Shown here: one piece after another, positions 1 through 11,357 of the stretch
How the letters are laid out: each line of letters starts with the position of its first letter
Position numbering within the stretch: the stretch's first letter is position 1
Source: Shewanella algidipiscicola
GTDB lineage: Bacteria > Pseudomonadota > Gammaproteobacteria > Enterobacterales > Shewanellaceae
Assembly (NCBI RefSeq): GCF_003605125.1
Contig: NZ_QPQT01000008.1
Location: 124,001-188,000, forward strand
Length of the DNA stretch: 64,000 nt
Reading direction: 5' to 3'
The notes under the pieces: generated by a model
Database searches by the model: none
What the model saw: only the letters and a program-made list of their open reading frames with translations
What the model was told of the DNA's origin: nothing
Translations under genes and position numbers: made by a program

Positions 1-1771
1 CATCACCTTGTCTTAGGGTACCTTCTTGAACCAGTACAGTAGCTACAGGGCCACGGCCTTTATCAAGTTTAGATTCCACAACAACACCAGCAGCCATACC
101 TTCACGAACCGCTTTAAGCTCTAATACTTCGGCTTCAAGCAAGATCCCTTCAAGTAATTCGTCGATACCTTCACCTGTCTTAGCTGACACGTGACAGAAC
201 ATGTTGTTTCCGCCCCAATCTTCAGACATTACGCCGTGCTGAGATAATTCAGACTTAACGCGATCAGGATCAGCTTCTGGCTTATCAATTTTGTTCACGG
301 CAACGATAAGCGGAACGCCGCCGGCTTTAGCGTGTTGAATCGCTTCAATCGTTTGTGGCATCACACCATCATCTGCCGCAACCACCAAAATTACAATATC
401 GGTTGCCTTAGCACCACGAGCACGCATAGCGGTAAACGCCGCGTGACCCGGAGTATCCAAGAAAGTGATCATGCCATTTTCAGTTTCAACGTGGTAAGCA
501 CCGATATGCTGGGTAATACCACCCGCTTCACCTGAGGCCACTTTCGCACGACGAATATAATCGAGTAACGATGTTTTACCGTGGTCAACGTGACCCATAA
601 TGGTGACAACTGGCGCACGAGGCTCTAGCTTAACGTTTCCATCACGATCAGCAAGTACTTGATGCTCTAGCTCGTTTTCACGAGTCAGCACAACCTTGTG
701 GCCCATCTCTTCGGCAACCATCTGCGCAGTTTCTTGATCAAGCACTTGGTTAATCGTAACCATAGAGCCCATCTTCATCATCTGCTTGATGATCTCTGTG
801 GCCTTAACGGCCATCTTCTGAGCTAACTCAGCAACCGTTACCGTTTCGCCAATGCTGACATCACGGCTAACAGCAGCGACAGGCTTGTTAAAGCCATGGT
901 CCATTGACTCTGGAGCGTTACGCTGATTACGGCCATTACGGTCACGTCCGCCACGGGTATCTTTACCGCCACGCTTCTTATTCGTAGCAGCCTTACCGCC
1001 AGCAGGTTTACGTGCACGACGACCACGTTTTTCCGCATTCATATCGGCAGTATCTTCAGCCGCACGCGCTTCGGTAGACGTAGTGACGTGATGATCGGCA
1101 CTTTTCTCCGATTCTTTACGTAGGCGTTCTTCTTCCGCCCAACGCTTCTCGTTTTCTTCTACTAAACGACGTGCTTCATCCGCAGCCGCTTTAGCTTCTT
1201 CATCAAGCTTTTGTTTTGCTGCTGCTTCTTTTGCTGCTAACAAACGCGCTTCTTCAAGTTTGGCTGCTTTCTCTTCAGCAGTTTCTGCAACGGCAGGCTT
1301 AGCTTCAGCGGCTTTTTTAGCTTTGGCTTTGGCTTCTGCTTCGGCCTTAGCTTTTGCCGCTGCATCGGCCTTAGCTTTAGCTTCTGCTGCCGCTTTGGCC
1401 TTAGCTTCTGCTTCTGCTGCAGCTTGAGCTTCAGCTTCTGCCTTGGCTTTAGCTTCTGCTTCAGCTTCTACAGCTGGATCGCGCTTAACAAAAGTACGTT
1501 TCTTACGTACTTCGACTTTCACGTCTTTAGATTGACCGCCACTGCCTGCAACACTGAGTGTTGAGACAGATTTACGCTGTAATGTCATCTTGGTTGGCGC
1601 TGCATCGCCACCATGCTGTTTCTTCAAAAAGTCCAGCAGTTGCTGCTTTTCTTGTTCTGAAACAGTATCGCTTTTACTTTTCTTAATACCAGCCTCGGAA
1701 AACTGCTCAACTAAACGTTCAGCACTCTTGCCAACTTCTACGGCCAGTTTTTCTACTGTAGTTTCTGCCAT
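1..1771 (-). CDS. infB: Translation initiation factor IF-2 (C-terminus beyond window)
   Basis: GTPase that brings initiator fMet-tRNA to the 30S subunit and promotes subunit joining. About 590 N-terminal residues are present; the rest lies beyond position 1. The protein opens with the IF2_N-type segment [17 protein letters not shown] very long Ala/Glu/Lys-rich helical stretch follows at about residues 100-235, then a basic Arg/Gly-rich linker. The G domain has G1 GHVDHGKT at residues 393-400, DTPGH (G3) and NKID (G4). The ATG at 1769-1771 lies 26 bases after the nusA stop, so the gene is the last visible member of the rimP-nusA-infB operon. The charged stretch is encoded by near-repetitive DNA. 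Confidence 0.97.
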   Translation of the reverse strand, partial: MAETTVEKLAVEVGKSAERLVEQFSEAGIKKSKSDTVSEQEKQQLLDFLKKQHGGDAAPTKMTLQRKSVSTLSVAGSGGQSKDVKVEVRKKRTFVKRDPAVEAEAEAKAKAEAEAQAAAEAEAKAKAAAEAKAKADAAAKAKAEAEAKAKAKKAAEAKPAVAETAEEKAAKLEEARLLAAKEAAAKQKLDEEAKAAADEARRLVEENEKRWAEEERLRKESEKSADHHVTTSTEARAAEDTADMNAEKRGRRARKPAGGKAATNKKRGGKDTRGGRDRNGRNQRNAPESMDHGFNKPVAAVSRDVSIGETVTVAELAQKMAVKATEIIKQMMKMGSMVTINQVLDQETAQMVAEEMGHKVVLTRENELEHQVLADRDGNVKLEPRAPVVTIMGHVDHGKTSLLDYIRRAKVASGEAGGITQHIGAYHVETENGMITFLDTPGHAAFTAMRARGAKATDIVILVVAADDGVMPQTIEAIQHAKAGGVPLIVAVNKIDKPEADPDRVKSELSQHGVMSEDWGGNNMFCHVSAKTGEGIDELLEGILLEAEVLELKAVREGMAAGVVVESKLDKGRGPVATVLVQEGTLRQGD

Positions 1772-1797
1772 CTGTAAAATCCCCTCTGTTGATCGAC

Positions 1798-3297
1798 TTA
1801 TGCTTCTTCGCCAAACCAACAGATATTGCGGGCTGCCATGATGAGCTCACCAGCCTTTTGTTCTGTTAATTCTTCAATCTCGATCAAATCATCAATGCCT
1901 TGTTCGGCTAAATCTTCAAGCGTAATTACGCCTTTACTTGCCAGCACATACGCCAAATGACGCTCTAAACCTTCTAAGGCAAGTAAATCTTCGCTCGGCT
2001 CAGCACCATCGAGTGCTTCTTCGGACGCCAGAGCCCGTGTAGAGATAGCGGCTTTCGCACGTTCTCTCAATGATTCAACGATATCTTCGTCGAATCCGTC
2101 GATGTCCAGTAGCTCAGTTTCAGGTACATAAGCAATCTCCTCTAATGAAGTAAAACCTTCATCAGCAAGAACCTGAGCAAAATCTTCATCGACATCCAAT
2201 GCGCTAACAAACAAGTTAACCACCTTCGCACTTTCTGCTTGGTGTTTCGCTTGCATATCAGCCACTGTCATTACGTTTAGCTCCCATCCCGATAACTGGG
2301 TTGCTAGACGTACGTTTTGACCGTTACGGCCAATAGCTTGCGCCAATGAATCAGCTTCAACAGCAATATCCATTGAGTGGTTATCTTCATCAACGATGAT
2401 AGATGCCACATCTGCTGGTGCCATAGCGTTGATAACAAACTGTGCTGGATTGTCATCCCAAAGCACAATATCAACACGCTCGCCACCTAACTCATTAGAA
2501 ACGGCTTGAACACGTGCACCACGCATACCAACACATGCACCGATAGGATCGATACGACGGTCGTTAGATTTAACTGCGATTTTGGCTCGAGAACCAGGAT
2601 CACGAGCAGCTCCCATGATTTCAATCATTTCGTCTGCAATTTCAGGTACTTCAACACGGAACAGCTCCATGAGCATTTCCGGTTTAGTACGTGTTAAAAA
2701 CAGCTGCGCACCGCGTGCTTCTGGACGTACGGCATATAGCAATGCACGAACACGGTCACCAGGACGGAAGCTTTCACGTGAGATCAAGTCTTCTTTAAAT
2801 AACACTGCATCAGCATTGTTACCTAAATCAACCACGACACTTTCACGGTTACTCTTCTTCACCACACCGGTGATCAACTCACCTTCTTTCTCGCGGAATT
2901 GATCAACGATTTGTGCACGCTCAGCTTCACGCACTTTCTGTACGATCACTTGCTTAGCTGTTTGGGTCGTTATACGGTCAAATACCACAGATTCGATCTC
3001 ATCTTCGATATAATCACCGACTTGGATCTCTGGGTCTTCGTATTTTGCCGCTTCTAATGTAATTTCGCGAAATGGATTTTCTAACGCTTCACCATTATCG
3101 TCAACCACCATCCAACGACGGAAAGTTTCATAAGCACCCGTTTTACGGTCGATAGCGACACGAACTTCAATATCACCTTCATACTTTTTCTTGGTTGCTG
3201 TGGCGAGCGCTATTTCTAACGCTTCAAAAATCTTTTCGCGCGGCACGGCTTTCTCATTTGAAACCGCCTCAGCGACTAGCAGAATCTCTTTATTCAT
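1798..3297 (-). CDS. nusA: Transcription termination/antitermination factor NusA
   Basis: RNA polymerase-binding factor that modulates pausing, termination and antitermination. The 499-residue length matches the gammaproteobacterial family. An N-terminal polymerase-binding domain starts [19 protein letters not shown]. An S1 domain lies near residues 135-200 ([20 protein letters not shown]), followed by two KH domains (for example [20 protein letters not shown] and [12 protein letters not shown]). Two C-terminal acidic helix-hairpin-helix repeats cover about residues 360-490 ([20 protein letters not shown]). It sits between rimP (27-base gap) and infB, the standard operon order. Confidence 0.98.
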   Translation of the reverse strand: MNKEILLVAEAVSNEKAVPREKIFEALEIALATATKKKYEGDIEVRVAIDRKTGAYETFRRWMVVDDNGEALENPFREITLEAAKYEDPEIQVGDYIEDEIESVVFDRITTQTAKQVIVQKVREAERAQIVDQFREKEGELITGVVKKSNRESVVVDLGNNADAVLFKEDLISRESFRPGDRVRALLYAVRPEARGAQLFLTRTKPEMLMELFRVEVPEIADEMIEIMGAARDPGSRAKIAVKSNDRRIDPIGACVGMRGARVQAVSNELGGERVDIVLWDDNPAQFVINAMAPADVASIIVDEDNHSMDIAVEADSLAQAIGRNGQNVRLATQLSGWELNVMTVADMQAKHQAESAKVVNLFVSALDVDEDFAQVLADEGFTSLEEIAYVPETELLDIDGFDEDIVESLRERAKAAISTRALASEEALDGAEPSEDLLALEGLERHLAYVLASKGVITLEDLAEQGIDDLIEIEELTEQKAGELIMAARNICWFGEEA

Positions 3298-3324
3298 CCT
3301 CTTGCCTCGTTCACCTTGAATCCA

Positions 3325-3780
3325 TCAAAACTTAGCGATTAAGTTGCCTTTGCGGATGTTATCCAGGGCAATAATCAGTTCGTTGCCATCGACAGCCAGA
3401 GTGAGCATCTGCCCCTCTACACCCACGACGGTACCTTTTAAATTACGACTACCAGCAACAGGCATAGTCAATTGAACCTTTACAGTTTCACCGATGTAGA
3501 GCGCATATTGTGCCGCATTAAATAACGGTCTATCTACACCTGGCGAAGAAACTTCTAATGTGTATTCGGTTGAAATGGGGTCTTCGACATCGAGCACTGC
3601 ACTGACTTGGCGACTTACGTCGGCACAATCGTCAATAAAGATGCCTTTTTCATTGTCGATATAAACACGCAAGATTGAATGTTTACCCGCATGTACGAAT
3701 TCAATACCCCAAAGACTGTGGCCTAATGCTTCAACTGGTGCGATAAGCATCTGTTCCAGTTTACTTTCTAAAGTTGCCAA
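3325..3780 (-). CDS. rimP: Ribosome maturation factor RimP (TTG start)
   Basis: Cytoplasmic factor needed for 30S subunit maturation. The product is 151 residues with family hallmarks: an N-terminal alpha/beta domain ([23 protein letters not shown]), the [10 protein letters not shown] motif, and a C-terminal SH3-like barrel ending [11 protein letters not shown]. The reading frame stays open upstream through the tRNA-fMet gene, but that extension is not family-like. The likely start is TTG at 3778-3780, directly downstream of a run of six G that can serve as a ribosome site; no suitable ATG exists there. It heads the rimP-nusA-infB set. Confidence 0.95.
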   Translation of the reverse strand: MATLESKLEQMLIAPVEALGHSLWGIEFVHAGKHSILRVYIDNEKGIFIDDCADVSRQVSAVLDVEDPISTEYTLEVSSPGVDRPLFNAAQYALYIGETVKVQLTMPVAGSRNLKGTVVGVEGQMLTLAVDGNELIIALDNIRKGNLIAKF

Positions 3781-3938
3781 GGTTACCCCCCGAAAAACAA
3801 AAAAGGGCCTAAAGCCCAGTATGACATCGCTAAATAGCGATATTTTAAAAGTCCAGATAACAAAAAACCCCGTAATCACGAGGTCATAACATTCAGAACC
3901 TGTAACAGAAATGAAGAATATCTTCACTACTGGGAAGC

Positions 3939-4015
<77 letters not shown>

Positions 4016-4118
4016 ACAACTGCTGCAATTATATGGATAGTGCCCCATATTTGCAATAATAAAGCTGCTTATATAGCGACTTTATTTAACTCAGACCAAT
4101 GTGATATTGACCTAAATT

Positions 4119-4204
4119 TGGTGCGGATGGGGGGACTTGAACCCCCACGAGCATAGCTCACCACCCCCTCAAGATGGCGTGTCTACCAATTCCACCACAT
4201 CCGC
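4119..4204 (-). tRNA. tRNA-Leu (GAG anticodon)
   Basis: An 86-nt class II tRNA with a long variable arm and encoded CCA. It starts GCGGATGTGGTGGAATTGG, the anticodon loop is CTTGAGG (anticodon GAG), the T-loop region reads GGTTCAAGTCC, and it ends CATCCGCACCA. Its place downstream of secG matches leuU in E. coli. Confidence 0.97.
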
Positions 4205-4322
4205 ATGTGATTGTTACATTTCACTACTTTGTCTCTATTTGTTTGGTAATGAGGATTACCAAGAGACTCAACAGTCACGCCAATCATGTTGACGTCTTGA
4301 TTTAGCCTACTGCGCTAAATCT

Positions 4323-4667
4323 TTAGTCAGGAATCTTATCTTCTGACTGAGTTTTGGTTTCAGTTGGATCAGTCACTTGCTCAGTAACTGCTGCAGCGTC
4401 TACACCTAAATCTTTCCACGATTCTTCACTCTTAGCGTGATTCGCACTTAAGTTACCTATGGTTAGACTTAATGCAAAAAATGCAATTGCCAAAATGGCT
4501 GTAGAACGTGTTAAAAAGTTACCCGATCCTGAAGATCCGAATAACGTTGCTGATGCTCCGGCGCCAAAAGAGGCTCCCATATCAGCACCTTTACCCTGTT
4601 GGATTAAGATTAGGCCGACTAGACCTAGTGCAACCAACAAGTATATAACCATTAGAACTTCGTACAT
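4323..4667 (-). CDS. secG: Preprotein translocase subunit SecG
   Basis: Small inner-membrane subunit of the SecYEG translocon that aids preprotein export. The 114 residues contain two membrane segments (about 3-22 and 52-72) joined by the conserved cytoplasmic loop [20 protein letters not shown]. The tail is polar, with many Thr/Glu residues. The start codon follows the tpiA stop by a single base, suggesting translational coupling, and the tRNA-Leu gene lies downstream. Confidence 0.97.
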   Translation of the reverse strand: MYEVLMVIYLLVALGLVGLILIQQGKGADMGASFGAGASATLFGSSGSGNFLTRSTAILAIAFFALSLTIGNLSANHAKSEESWKDLGVDAAAVTEQVTDPTETKTQSEDKIPD

Positions 4668-4668
4668 A

Positions 4669-5451
4669 TTATGCGCTCATTGCTATCGAACATAAACTTA
4701 AAAACTCGGTAGAGTTTAAGCTTGCACCGCCTATCAGTCCACCATCTACATCAGGTTGAGCAAATAGATCTGCTGCATTACTCGGCGTTACGCTACCACC
4801 GTACAAAATCCTGATATTCTCTCCAATGAATGGAGACACTTCAGAGAGACGCTTGCGTATAAACGCATGTACTTCTTGTGCCTGCTCTGGCGTAGCGCTC
4901 TTACCTGTTCCTACGGCCCATAATGGTTCATAGGCGATAATCGCGTTATCAAAAGCCATGGTACCATTTTTTTCAATGACTATGTCTAGCTCTTCGGCAA
5001 TCACTTCAAAAGTGCGTCTTGCTTCTCGAGCTGGACCTGACTCACCAACACATAAGATTGGGGTCAAACCATGCTTTTGAGCTGCAGCAAATTTTTCTGC
5101 TACAATATCACTGGTTTCGCCGTACATACGACGACGTTCGGAGTGACCGATAATAACATATCGACATCCTGAATCTTTTAGCATTTGTCCCGACACTTCA
5201 CCAGTATAAGCACCGAAGTCATGCTGACTTACGTTTTGTGCACCCATTCTGACAAGGCAACCATTTAAGGCTTCTTTATTAGCATCGAGCTGCTGCCGTA
5301 CACTTTCAAGAAATATACTTGGCGGACATAAGACTACTTCCGCAGAATCATTTTGAAGCTTGGTAGCGAATTTATTAAATAGCTCTTGCGCGAGTTGCGC
5401 TGTGCCATTCATTTTCCAGTTACCAGCGACCATTGGGCGTCTTAGTGCCAT
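4669..5451 (-). CDS. tpiA: Triosephosphate isomerase
   Basis: Glycolytic enzyme interconverting dihydroxyacetone phosphate and glyceraldehyde 3-phosphate. The 260-residue TIM barrel has the N-terminal lysine motif GNWKMNG, the catalytic His segment IIGHSERR, the catalytic Glu segment [11 protein letters not shown] and the phosphate loop ILYGGSV. The frame extends 14 codons upstream, but the ATG at 5449-5451 ([16 protein letters not shown]) follows GGAGA with good spacing and matches the family start. Downstream secG starts almost immediately, so the two are cotranscribed. Confidence 0.98.
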   Translation of the reverse strand: MALRRPMVAGNWKMNGTAQLAQELFNKFATKLQNDSAEVVLCPPSIFLESVRQQLDANKEALNGCLVRMGAQNVSQHDFGAYTGEVSGQMLKDSGCRYVIIGHSERRRMYGETSDIVAEKFAAAQKHGLTPILCVGESGPAREARRTFEVIAEELDIVIEKNGTMAFDNAIIAYEPLWAVGTGKSATPEQAQEVHAFIRKRLSEVSPFIGENIRILYGGSVTPSNAADLFAQPDVDGGLIGGASLNSTEFLSLCSIAMSA

Positions 5452-5577
5452 CACTGTCTCCTTCTGAAAGCGGCGTGAATAATAGCGAACCACTTGTTAA
5501 CTTACAATACCTAAATCGCGAATTTTTACTATAAACGCACCGCTCGGCTACTTTTTACCCTTAACGGGCAGTAAACG

Positions 5578-5612
5578 AACAGGATTTAACCTTGCAAAGA
5601 TTAAATCCTGTT
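5578..5612 (-). terminator. Hairpin between glmM and tpiA, possible terminator
   Basis: A 12-bp perfect stem (AACAGGATTTAA with TTAAATCCTGTT) around an 11-nt loop lies just after the glmM stop. The downstream T-tract on the minus strand is poor, so it may be a weak terminator or an mRNA-stabilising hairpin. Confidence 0.45.
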
Positions 5613-5633
5613 GATCTTACGCGTAAAAACTAA

Positions 5634-6965
5634 TTAGACCAATGCCCTGATAGCATCGGCAATCCTATTTGCGTGACGAGTCACATCACTGGCAACATCT
5701 CCCTCAACCATCACACGGATCAACGGCTCAGTTCCCGACTTACGTAACAATACCCGACCGCGATCGCCCAGTCGTTTCTCAACCTCAGTTTTAGCCGCTA
5801 ACACGCTATCGGCTTTGAGTGGATCATGGCTGCCTTCAAAACGCACATTAACCAAAACTTGTGGTAGCATTTTAATGCCTTCGGTCAGCTCTTCCAACGT
5901 CGCTTGCTTACGGCACATTGCTGCTAAGACTAAAATACCCGCAATGATACCGTCACCTGTTGTACCGTGATCTAAATTCAAAATATGACCTGAATTTTCG
6001 CCGCCAATACGCCACTGGTTCTTCTTAAGCATCTCCATTACATAGCGGTCGCCGACTTTAGAGCGAGCGAAAGCGATGCCTCGCGCCTTAAGGGCAAGAT
6101 CTAACCCTAGGTTGGACATTAAGGTCCCGACAACGCCCCCTTTAAGTACGCCTCGGTCCTGTGCATCACAGGCCAAAATATACAGGATCTCGTCGCCATC
6201 GATCACCTTACCATGACGATTGACCATCATGATGCGATCGCCATCGCCATCGAGTGCAATACCTAGATCGGCTTGTTCTGCGATGACAGTTTCACGGATC
6301 TTACCCATTGCAGTAGCGCCTACCTCATGGTTGATATTGGTACCATTAGGCGATGCGCCAATTACAACGACATCGGCGCCAAGCTCACGAAAAACATTAG
6401 GGGCAATATGATAGGTGGCGCCATGAGCACAATCGACCACAATTTTGAGCCCTTTGAGGGTATGTTCGGCGGGGAAATTGCCTTTACAATATTCAATATA
6501 TCGACCGGGGGCATCTTCGATGCGTGAGACTTTACCTAGTAGATGAGATTCAACACAGACAAGTGGCTTTTCTAGTTCAGCTTCAATCTCAAGCTCAATG
6601 GCATCGTCTAATTTACTACCATCATTGGAAAAGAATTTAATACCGTTATCGTAATAGGGATTATGCGACGCACTGATCACTACGCCCGCTTCTGCTCTAA
6701 AGGTACGGGTTAAATAAGCGACCGCAGGTGTTGGCATAGGTCCCATTAGCATCACGTTTAATCCGGCAGCAGATAGACCCGCTTCCATCGCTGATTCAAA
6801 TAGGTAACCTGAAATTCGCGTATCCTTACCGATAATCACCTTATTGGTACCAGAGCGCGATAATACCCTACCCGCTGCCCAGCCCAGCTTTAATGCCAAT
6901 TCAGGCGTCATTTTGCCTGAGCCGACCTTGCCTCTAATGCCATCGGTGCCAAAAAACTTTCTCAC
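5634..6965 (-). CDS. glmM: Phosphoglucosamine mutase
   Basis: Converts glucosamine 6-phosphate to glucosamine 1-phosphate on the path to UDP-GlcNAc, peptidoglycan and LPS. The 443 residues match the family length. The N-terminal FFGTDGIRG motif, the phosphoserine loop ISASHNP (phosphorylated Ser at residue 100), the metal-binding loop ALDGDGDR and the C-terminal phosphate loop [12 protein letters not shown] are all present. The start is GTG at 6963-6965, preceded by AGGGG at good spacing. The gene follows folP with a 133-base gap, as in E. coli. Confidence 0.98.
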   Translation of the reverse strand: MRKFFGTDGIRGKVGSGKMTPELALKLGWAAGRVLSRSGTNKVIIGKDTRISGYLFESAMEAGLSAAGLNVMLMGPMPTPAVAYLTRTFRAEAGVVISASHNPYYDNGIKFFSNDGSKLDDAIELEIEAELEKPLVCVESHLLGKVSRIEDAPGRYIEYCKGNFPAEHTLKGLKIVVDCAHGATYHIAPNVFRELGADVVVIGASPNGTNINHEVGATAMGKIRETVIAEQADLGIALDGDGDRIMMVNRHGKVIDGDEILYILACDAQDRGVLKGGVVGTLMSNLGLDLALKARGIAFARSKVGDRYVMEMLKKNQWRIGGENSGHILNLDHGTTGDGIIAGILVLAAMCRKQATLEELTEGIKMLPQVLVNVRFEGSHDPLKADSVLAAKTEVEKRLGDRGRVLLRKSGTEPLIRVMVEGDVASDVTRHANRIADAIRALV

Positions 6966-7098
6966 AATATTAACCCCTTGAGTCCTTTCTTAGGACTTCA
7001 TTTTTTACAATGTGTACTGATAAGCATGACTGACTAAGCGACCCCAAAGTGCCGATACTTAACCACAAATGCTGTATTTTATCGCTTATCTAGCTCAC

Positions 7099-7935
7099 TT
7101 ACAGTGTTTTATAGTGCTCCATTGCCTGCATAACGGCAATCATGTCCATAGTCTCTTTTACATCATGCACTCGAAGAATATGTGCACCGCGCTGAAGACT
7201 CAACATACCGGCGGCTAAACTGCCAGCTAATCGCTGCTCGACATTTGCTGATAATAATTGGCCGATCATACTCTTACGCGATAACCCTATCAGCAGTGGC
7301 AATTCAAAATGCTTAAACTCAGCCAAACGATGCAGTAACTCGTAATTGTGTGCCAAGCTTTTTCCGAACCCGAAACCTGGATCTAGAATAATGTGTGAGC
7401 GAGGTATTGAAGCATCTATACAGGCTTGAATACGTTCAACAAAAAATTGAGTAACATCAGCAATAACATCATTATATTGAGGCTGTTCTTGCATAGTACG
7501 AGGCTGACCTTGCATATGCATTAAACAAACAGGAACGCCTAGGGCTGCAGCCGTTGTTAACGCGCCCGGTTCTTGCAGTGCCCTGACATCATTAATAAGA
7601 TCTGCTCCAGCTTTAACCCCCTGCGCCATCACCTGCGCTTTACTGGTATCGATAGATATCCATACCTCGTGACGAGCATGAATATATTCTACCAGTGGGA
7701 TCACTCTATCTAGCTCTTCTTGTAAAGAAACCTCTACCGCACCAGGGCGGGTAGACTCGCCGCCAATATCAATAATGTCGGCACCAGCAGCAATCATCTG
7801 CTCGGCATGCTGGCAAGCGTGTTCAAAATGCGAGTACCTGCCGCCATCAGAAAAAGAATCTGGTGTGGTATTTAATATCCCCATGACTCTAGGTTGGCTT
7901 AAATCTAATGTTTTCTGTCTACTAACTAATTGCAA
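7099..7935 (-). CDS. folP: Dihydropteroate synthase (TTG start)
   Basis: Folate-pathway enzyme condensing p-aminobenzoate with the hydroxymethyl-pterin pyrophosphate; target of sulfonamides. The 278-residue TIM barrel carries GILNTTPDSFSDGG, DIGGESTRPGA, the SIDTSKAQV loop, LINDVRAL, DPGFGFGK and IGLSRKSMIG. The start is TTG at 7933-7935, with GAGG at a suitable distance; no ATG precedes the first conserved motif. It sits between ftsH and glmM, the usual gammaproteobacterial order. The 287 bases between it and ftsH hold no gene apart from the ftsH terminator. Confidence 0.97.
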   Translation of the reverse strand: MQLVSRQKTLDLSQPRVMGILNTTPDSFSDGGRYSHFEHACQHAEQMIAAGADIIDIGGESTRPGAVEVSLQEELDRVIPLVEYIHARHEVWISIDTSKAQVMAQGVKAGADLINDVRALQEPGALTTAAALGVPVCLMHMQGQPRTMQEQPQYNDVIADVTQFFVERIQACIDASIPRSHIILDPGFGFGKSLAHNYELLHRLAEFKHFELPLLIGLSRKSMIGQLLSANVEQRLAGSLAAGMLSLQRGAHILRVHDVKETMDMIAVMQAMEHYKTL

Positions 7936-8172
7936 AAGAGGATCCTCGACATTATGACTATTTTACGCTGAGCAATATTAACCTGTACTGTCAATAAGGC
8001 TCAATAAGTTGCACCTCAAGCATAAAAAATTGAAATATCGCTAAAAAATAAATTGAATTTCAATGTGGCATCTAGCAAATGCCAATAGCCTCATACTCAA
8101 AACAGTCTGCTTAACTGCTGGCTAACAAACCTATCTCAAAAAGGTTTCTCACATTATGCCTTAAAACAAGAA

Positions 8173-8194
8173 AACCCCTTACGGGGTTCTCTTT
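8173..8194 (-). terminator. Terminator of the rlmE-ftsH operon
   Basis: A hairpin of AACCCC/GGGGTT around a GTAA loop (minus strand) is followed by TTCTTGTTTT. It sits about 30 bases after the ftsH stop. Confidence 0.75.
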
Positions 8195-8222
8195 TAGTAG
8201 CGATATATATTAATAGGCTAAC

Positions 8223-10229
8223 TTATTTGGTCACAGGAGACTCATCACCATCTTTAACGTCACCTTGATCAGTCACATCCTTTGGCGTTACCGCATCATT
8301 TTGGACATCTGAAGAGCTAGCATCACCTGTCGCGGTATTGGTGTCACTGGCGGACTTTTTGCCACCTTTATCACCACCATTGCTACCATTCTCATCCAAG
8401 TTCCAATCGGCAGGCTGACGCACTTCACGACGTGCCATTAGATCTTCTATTTGAGCCGAATCAATGGTTTCATACTTCATTAACGCATCTTTCATGGCAT
8501 GAAGAATGTCCATGTTATCAGTCAAGAATTTTTTAGCTCTGTCGTAATTAGAATCGATCAGCATCTTGACTTCATCATCGATGATTTTTGCGGTCTCATC
8601 TGACATATGTTGCGATTTACCCATGCTGCGACCTAAGAACACTTCGTTCTCATCTTCAGCATACAGTACAGGCCCCAACTTTTCTGAGAACCCCCACTGA
8701 GTCACCATGTTACGAGCGATAGACGTTGCATACTTAATGTCTTGCGATGCACCAGTAGAAACTCGCTCACTACCATAAATCAACTCTTCAGCAAGACGTC
8801 CGCCGTAGGCGACCGAAATCTGACTTTCAAGCTTTCTGCGGCTCTGACTTATGGCATCGGCTTCTGGCAAGAAGAAAGTCACACCTAACGCACGGCCACG
8901 TGGAATGATAGTCACCTTGTGCACAGGATCATGCTCAGGCACTAAACAACCCACAATCGCGTGGCCTGCTTCATGGTAAGCAGTCATCTCTTTCTCTTCT
9001 TCCGACATCACCATAGTGCGACGCTCAGCGCCCATCATGATTTTATCTTTGGCACTTTCAAACTCTTCCATGCCCACCACTCGGCGATTATTACGGGCAG
9101 CAAACAATGCCGCTTCGTTCACCAAGTTAGCCAGATCAGCACCTGAGAAACCAGGTGTACCACGGGCAATCACGCTGGCTTTAACATCGTCAGCCAGAGG
9201 CACTTTACGCATATGCACTTTAAGAATTTGCTCACGACCACGTACATCAGGTAAGCCTACGACCACCTGACGGTCAAAACGACCTGGACGCAGCAGTGCA
9301 GCATCGAGCACATCTGGGCGGTTAGTCGCCGCAATAACAATAATACCTTCGTTACCCTCGAAACCGTCCATTTCAACCAACATCTGGTTTAGTGTTTGCT
9401 CACGCTCATCATGCCCACCACCGACACCCGCGCCGCGCTGGCGACCAACGGCATCAATCTCATCGATAAAGATGATACAAGGCGCTGACTTTTTAGCCTG
9501 TTCAAACATGTCACGTACACGTGATGCACCGACACCCACAAACATCTCTACGAAATCAGAACCCGAAATAGTAAAGAAGGGGACTTTAGCCTCACCAGCA
9601 ATCGCTTTAGCCAGTAATGTTTTACCTGTACCTGGAGGACCGACAAGTAAAACACCTGTTGGAATGCGACCGCCTAGCTTTTGGAATTTAGTGGGCTCTC
9701 TAAGGTAATCGACCAGCTCTTTAACGTCTTCTTTGGCTTCGTCACAACCTGCAACATCGCCAAACGTCGTCTTAATCTGATCTTCACTCATCAATTTGGC
9801 TTTACTCTTACCAAATGACATCGCGCCCTTACCGCCACCGCCTTGCATCTGGCGCATGAAGAAAATCCATACCCCGATGAGCAGTAACATAGGGAACCAA
9901 GAGATAAATATCTGAGTTAAGAAGCCAGATTCTTCCGCTTCTTGCCCCTTCATTATCACCCCTTTGCGATCAAGATCATTAATCAGATCTTGGTCATACA
10001 TCGGCATAATAGTGGTAAATTTCTCGCCGGTTTTTTTAGTCCCTTCGATAGTACGCTGATCACTTTTGATCTCAACAGTATTAACCTGTCCGGCACGCAC
10101 ATCGTCCAAGAATGTTGAATAATCCATCTTCAACGAATTTGATGAAGAGGGGGAGTAGCCCTGAAACACTGACATCAACACTACGGCGATGACAACCCAG
10201 AGAATTAAATTTTTTGCCATATCACTCAA
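8223..10229 (-). CDS. ftsH: ATP-dependent zinc metalloprotease FtsH
   Basis: Membrane-anchored AAA+ protease that degrades damaged membrane proteins and unstable regulators such as sigma32 and LpxC. The 668 residues contain two N-terminal membrane segments (about 7-24 and 105-125) flanking a periplasmic domain. Walker A GPPGTGKT, Walker [12 protein letters not shown], the second region of homology ([20 protein letters not shown]) and the zinc motif HEAGH follow. The C-terminal tail is long and polar (Asp/Lys/Gly/Thr-rich). The start could be this one (MSDMAKN) or the ATG three codons later (MAKN). It is cotranscribed with rlmE upstream. Confidence 0.98.
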   Translation of the reverse strand: MSDMAKNLILWVVIAVVLMSVFQGYSPSSSNSLKMDYSTFLDDVRAGQVNTVEIKSDQRTIEGTKKTGEKFTTIMPMYDQDLINDLDRKGVIMKGQEAEESGFLTQIFISWFPMLLLIGVWIFFMRQMQGGGGKGAMSFGKSKAKLMSEDQIKTTFGDVAGCDEAKEDVKELVDYLREPTKFQKLGGRIPTGVLLVGPPGTGKTLLAKAIAGEAKVPFFTISGSDFVEMFVGVGASRVRDMFEQAKKSAPCIIFIDEIDAVGRQRGAGVGGGHDEREQTLNQMLVEMDGFEGNEGIIVIAATNRPDVLDAALLRPGRFDRQVVVGLPDVRGREQILKVHMRKVPLADDVKASVIARGTPGFSGADLANLVNEAALFAARNNRRVVGMEEFESAKDKIMMGAERRTMVMSEEEKEMTAYHEAGHAIVGCLVPEHDPVHKVTIIPRGRALGVTFFLPEADAISQSRRKLESQISVAYGGRLAEELIYGSERVSTGASQDIKYATSIARNMVTQWGFSEKLGPVLYAEDENEVFLGRSMGKSQHMSDETAKIIDDEVKMLIDSNYDRAKKFLTDNMDILHAMKDALMKYETIDSAQIEDLMARREVRQPADWNLDENGSNGGDKGGKKSASDTNTATGDASSSDVQNDAVTPKDVTDQGDVKDGDESPVTK

Positions 10230-10274
10230 AATTACTAGACCTCATACAGTCTTGCGGTTACTGACGTTAGGTTA

Positions 10275-10904
10275 CTACAACTTGTATCCTGTCGCCACAA
10301 GATAGACTTCACGCGAACGCGGTCGCGAAGAGTCTGGCTTACGTGTTTTAACGGTTGTAAATGCTTCTTTAACCGTTTTCATATAATCGTCAAAGCCCTC
10401 CCCCTGAAAGACTTTGACCGCGAAACTGCCATTTGGTGCCAACACTTGATGACACATATCTAATGCAAGTTCGACCAAATACATGGCCCGCGGCTGATCG
10501 ACGCCGCCTGTACCACTCATATTGGGCGCCATATCAGATAGCACGACATCAACTTTAGCATCACCGACACGTTCAAGTAAGGCCTCGAGCACTTTATCTT
10601 CTCGAAAGTCTCCTTGTAAAAAATCGACCCCAACGATAGGGTCCATAGGTAAAATGTCACAGGCGATGACTTTACCCTTATCACCAGCCAGTTTAACCGC
10701 GATTTGCGACCAACCTCCTGGTGCAGCTCCTAAATCAACCACAGTCATTCCTGGGCGGATTAATTTATCTTTCTGCTGAATTTCTTCAAGTTTAAACGCG
10801 GCACGCGAACGTAAGCCCCGTTTTTGCGATAATTTAACATAGTGATCATCGAAATGTTCCTGCATCCAGCGAGAGGAACTTGCTGTTCGTTTTTTACCTG
10901 ACAT
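10275..10904 (-). CDS. rlmE: 23S rRNA 2'-O-ribose methyltransferase RlmE (FtsJ)
   Basis: Methylates the 2'-hydroxyl of U2552 in 23S rRNA, a heat-shock-induced ribosome maturation step. The 209 residues have the SAM-binding motif [13 protein letters not shown] and the family's K-D-K-E tetrad, with the Asp in [10 protein letters not shown] and the second Lys in [11 protein letters not shown]. It forms a two-gene operon with ftsH 45 bases downstream and is divergent from yhbY, sharing a ~90-base promoter region. Confidence 0.97.
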   Translation of the reverse strand: MSGKKRTASSSRWMQEHFDDHYVKLSQKRGLRSRAAFKLEEIQQKDKLIRPGMTVVDLGAAPGGWSQIAVKLAGDKGKVIACDILPMDPIVGVDFLQGDFREDKVLEALLERVGDAKVDVVLSDMAPNMSGTGGVDQPRAMYLVELALDMCHQVLAPNGSFAVKVFQGEGFDDYMKTVKEAFTTVKTRKPDSSRPRSREVYLVATGYKL

Positions 10905-10940
10905 TTAAAATCCGTAACAAATATGAGTTACACAAAGGCT

Positions 10941-10969
10941 ATATGAGGGTAGAATAGCGTTTTTTCAAC
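10941..10969 (-). promoter_or_regulatory. Sigma32-type heat-shock promoter for rlmE-ftsH
   Basis: On the minus strand GTTGAAA (10963-10969) is followed after 13 bases by CCCTCATAT (10941-10949). This resembles the sigma32 consensus CTTGAAA-N11-16-CCCCATAT. It lies about 40 bases upstream of rlmE; rlmE-ftsH is a known heat-shock operon in E. coli. Confidence 0.7.
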
Positions 10970-10995
10970 AGTAACTCAGCATAAAGTTGGTAGAA

Positions 10996-11295
10996 ATGAA
11001 CTTAACAACCAAACAAAAACAGCACTTAAAAGGCTTAGCACATAACTTAAAGCCTGTTGTACAGCTTGGTTCCAATGGTCTGACTGAAGGTGTACTGGCT
11101 GAAATTGATAATGCACTCTCTCATCATGAATTAATCAAAGTGAAAGTAGCCTCTGGAGACAGAGAGCTAAAAAATGCAGTCGTTGACGCCATCGTACGCG
11201 AAACACAAGCTGAAAAAGTTCAGCTTATCGGTCACGTATTGGTCCTTTTCCGTCAATCTCCAGAAATGAAGATTGCCATTCCTAGAGCAAAGTAA
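10996..11295 (+). CDS. yhbY: Ribosome assembly RNA-binding protein YhbY (CRM domain)
   Basis: Small CRM-domain protein that binds pre-50S particles. The 99 residues show the family start MNLTTKQKQHLKGLAHNLKP and the GxxG RNA-binding signature in QLGSNGLTEGV. A TTG nine bases upstream is in frame, but the ATG at 10996 matches homologues. It is divergent from rlmE and convergent with greA across a shared terminator. Confidence 0.95.
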   Translation: MNLTTKQKQHLKGLAHNLKPVVQLGSNGLTEGVLAEIDNALSHHELIKVKVASGDRELKNAVVDAIVRETQAEKVQLIGHVLVLFRQSPEMKIAIPRAK

Positions 11296-11311
11296 ATTCA
11301 TTTTGCTTAAT

Positions 11312-11342
11312 AAAAAAGCCGCTATTAATTAGCGGCTTTTTT
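11312..11342. terminator. Bidirectional terminator between yhbY and greA
   Basis: A symmetric hairpin AGCCGCT/AGCGGCT with a 7-nt loop is flanked by an A6 run on the left and a T6 run on the right. It can therefore terminate yhbY (plus) and greA (minus). Confidence 0.9.
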
Positions 11343-11357
11343 GTATCACCTTGTCGA

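Noticed and set aside
1366..1470. Tandem repeat / CRISPR-like array in the GCTTCTGC-rich stretch
   Set aside because: It is the codon-repetitive Ala/Glu/Lys tract of infB; there are no spacers.
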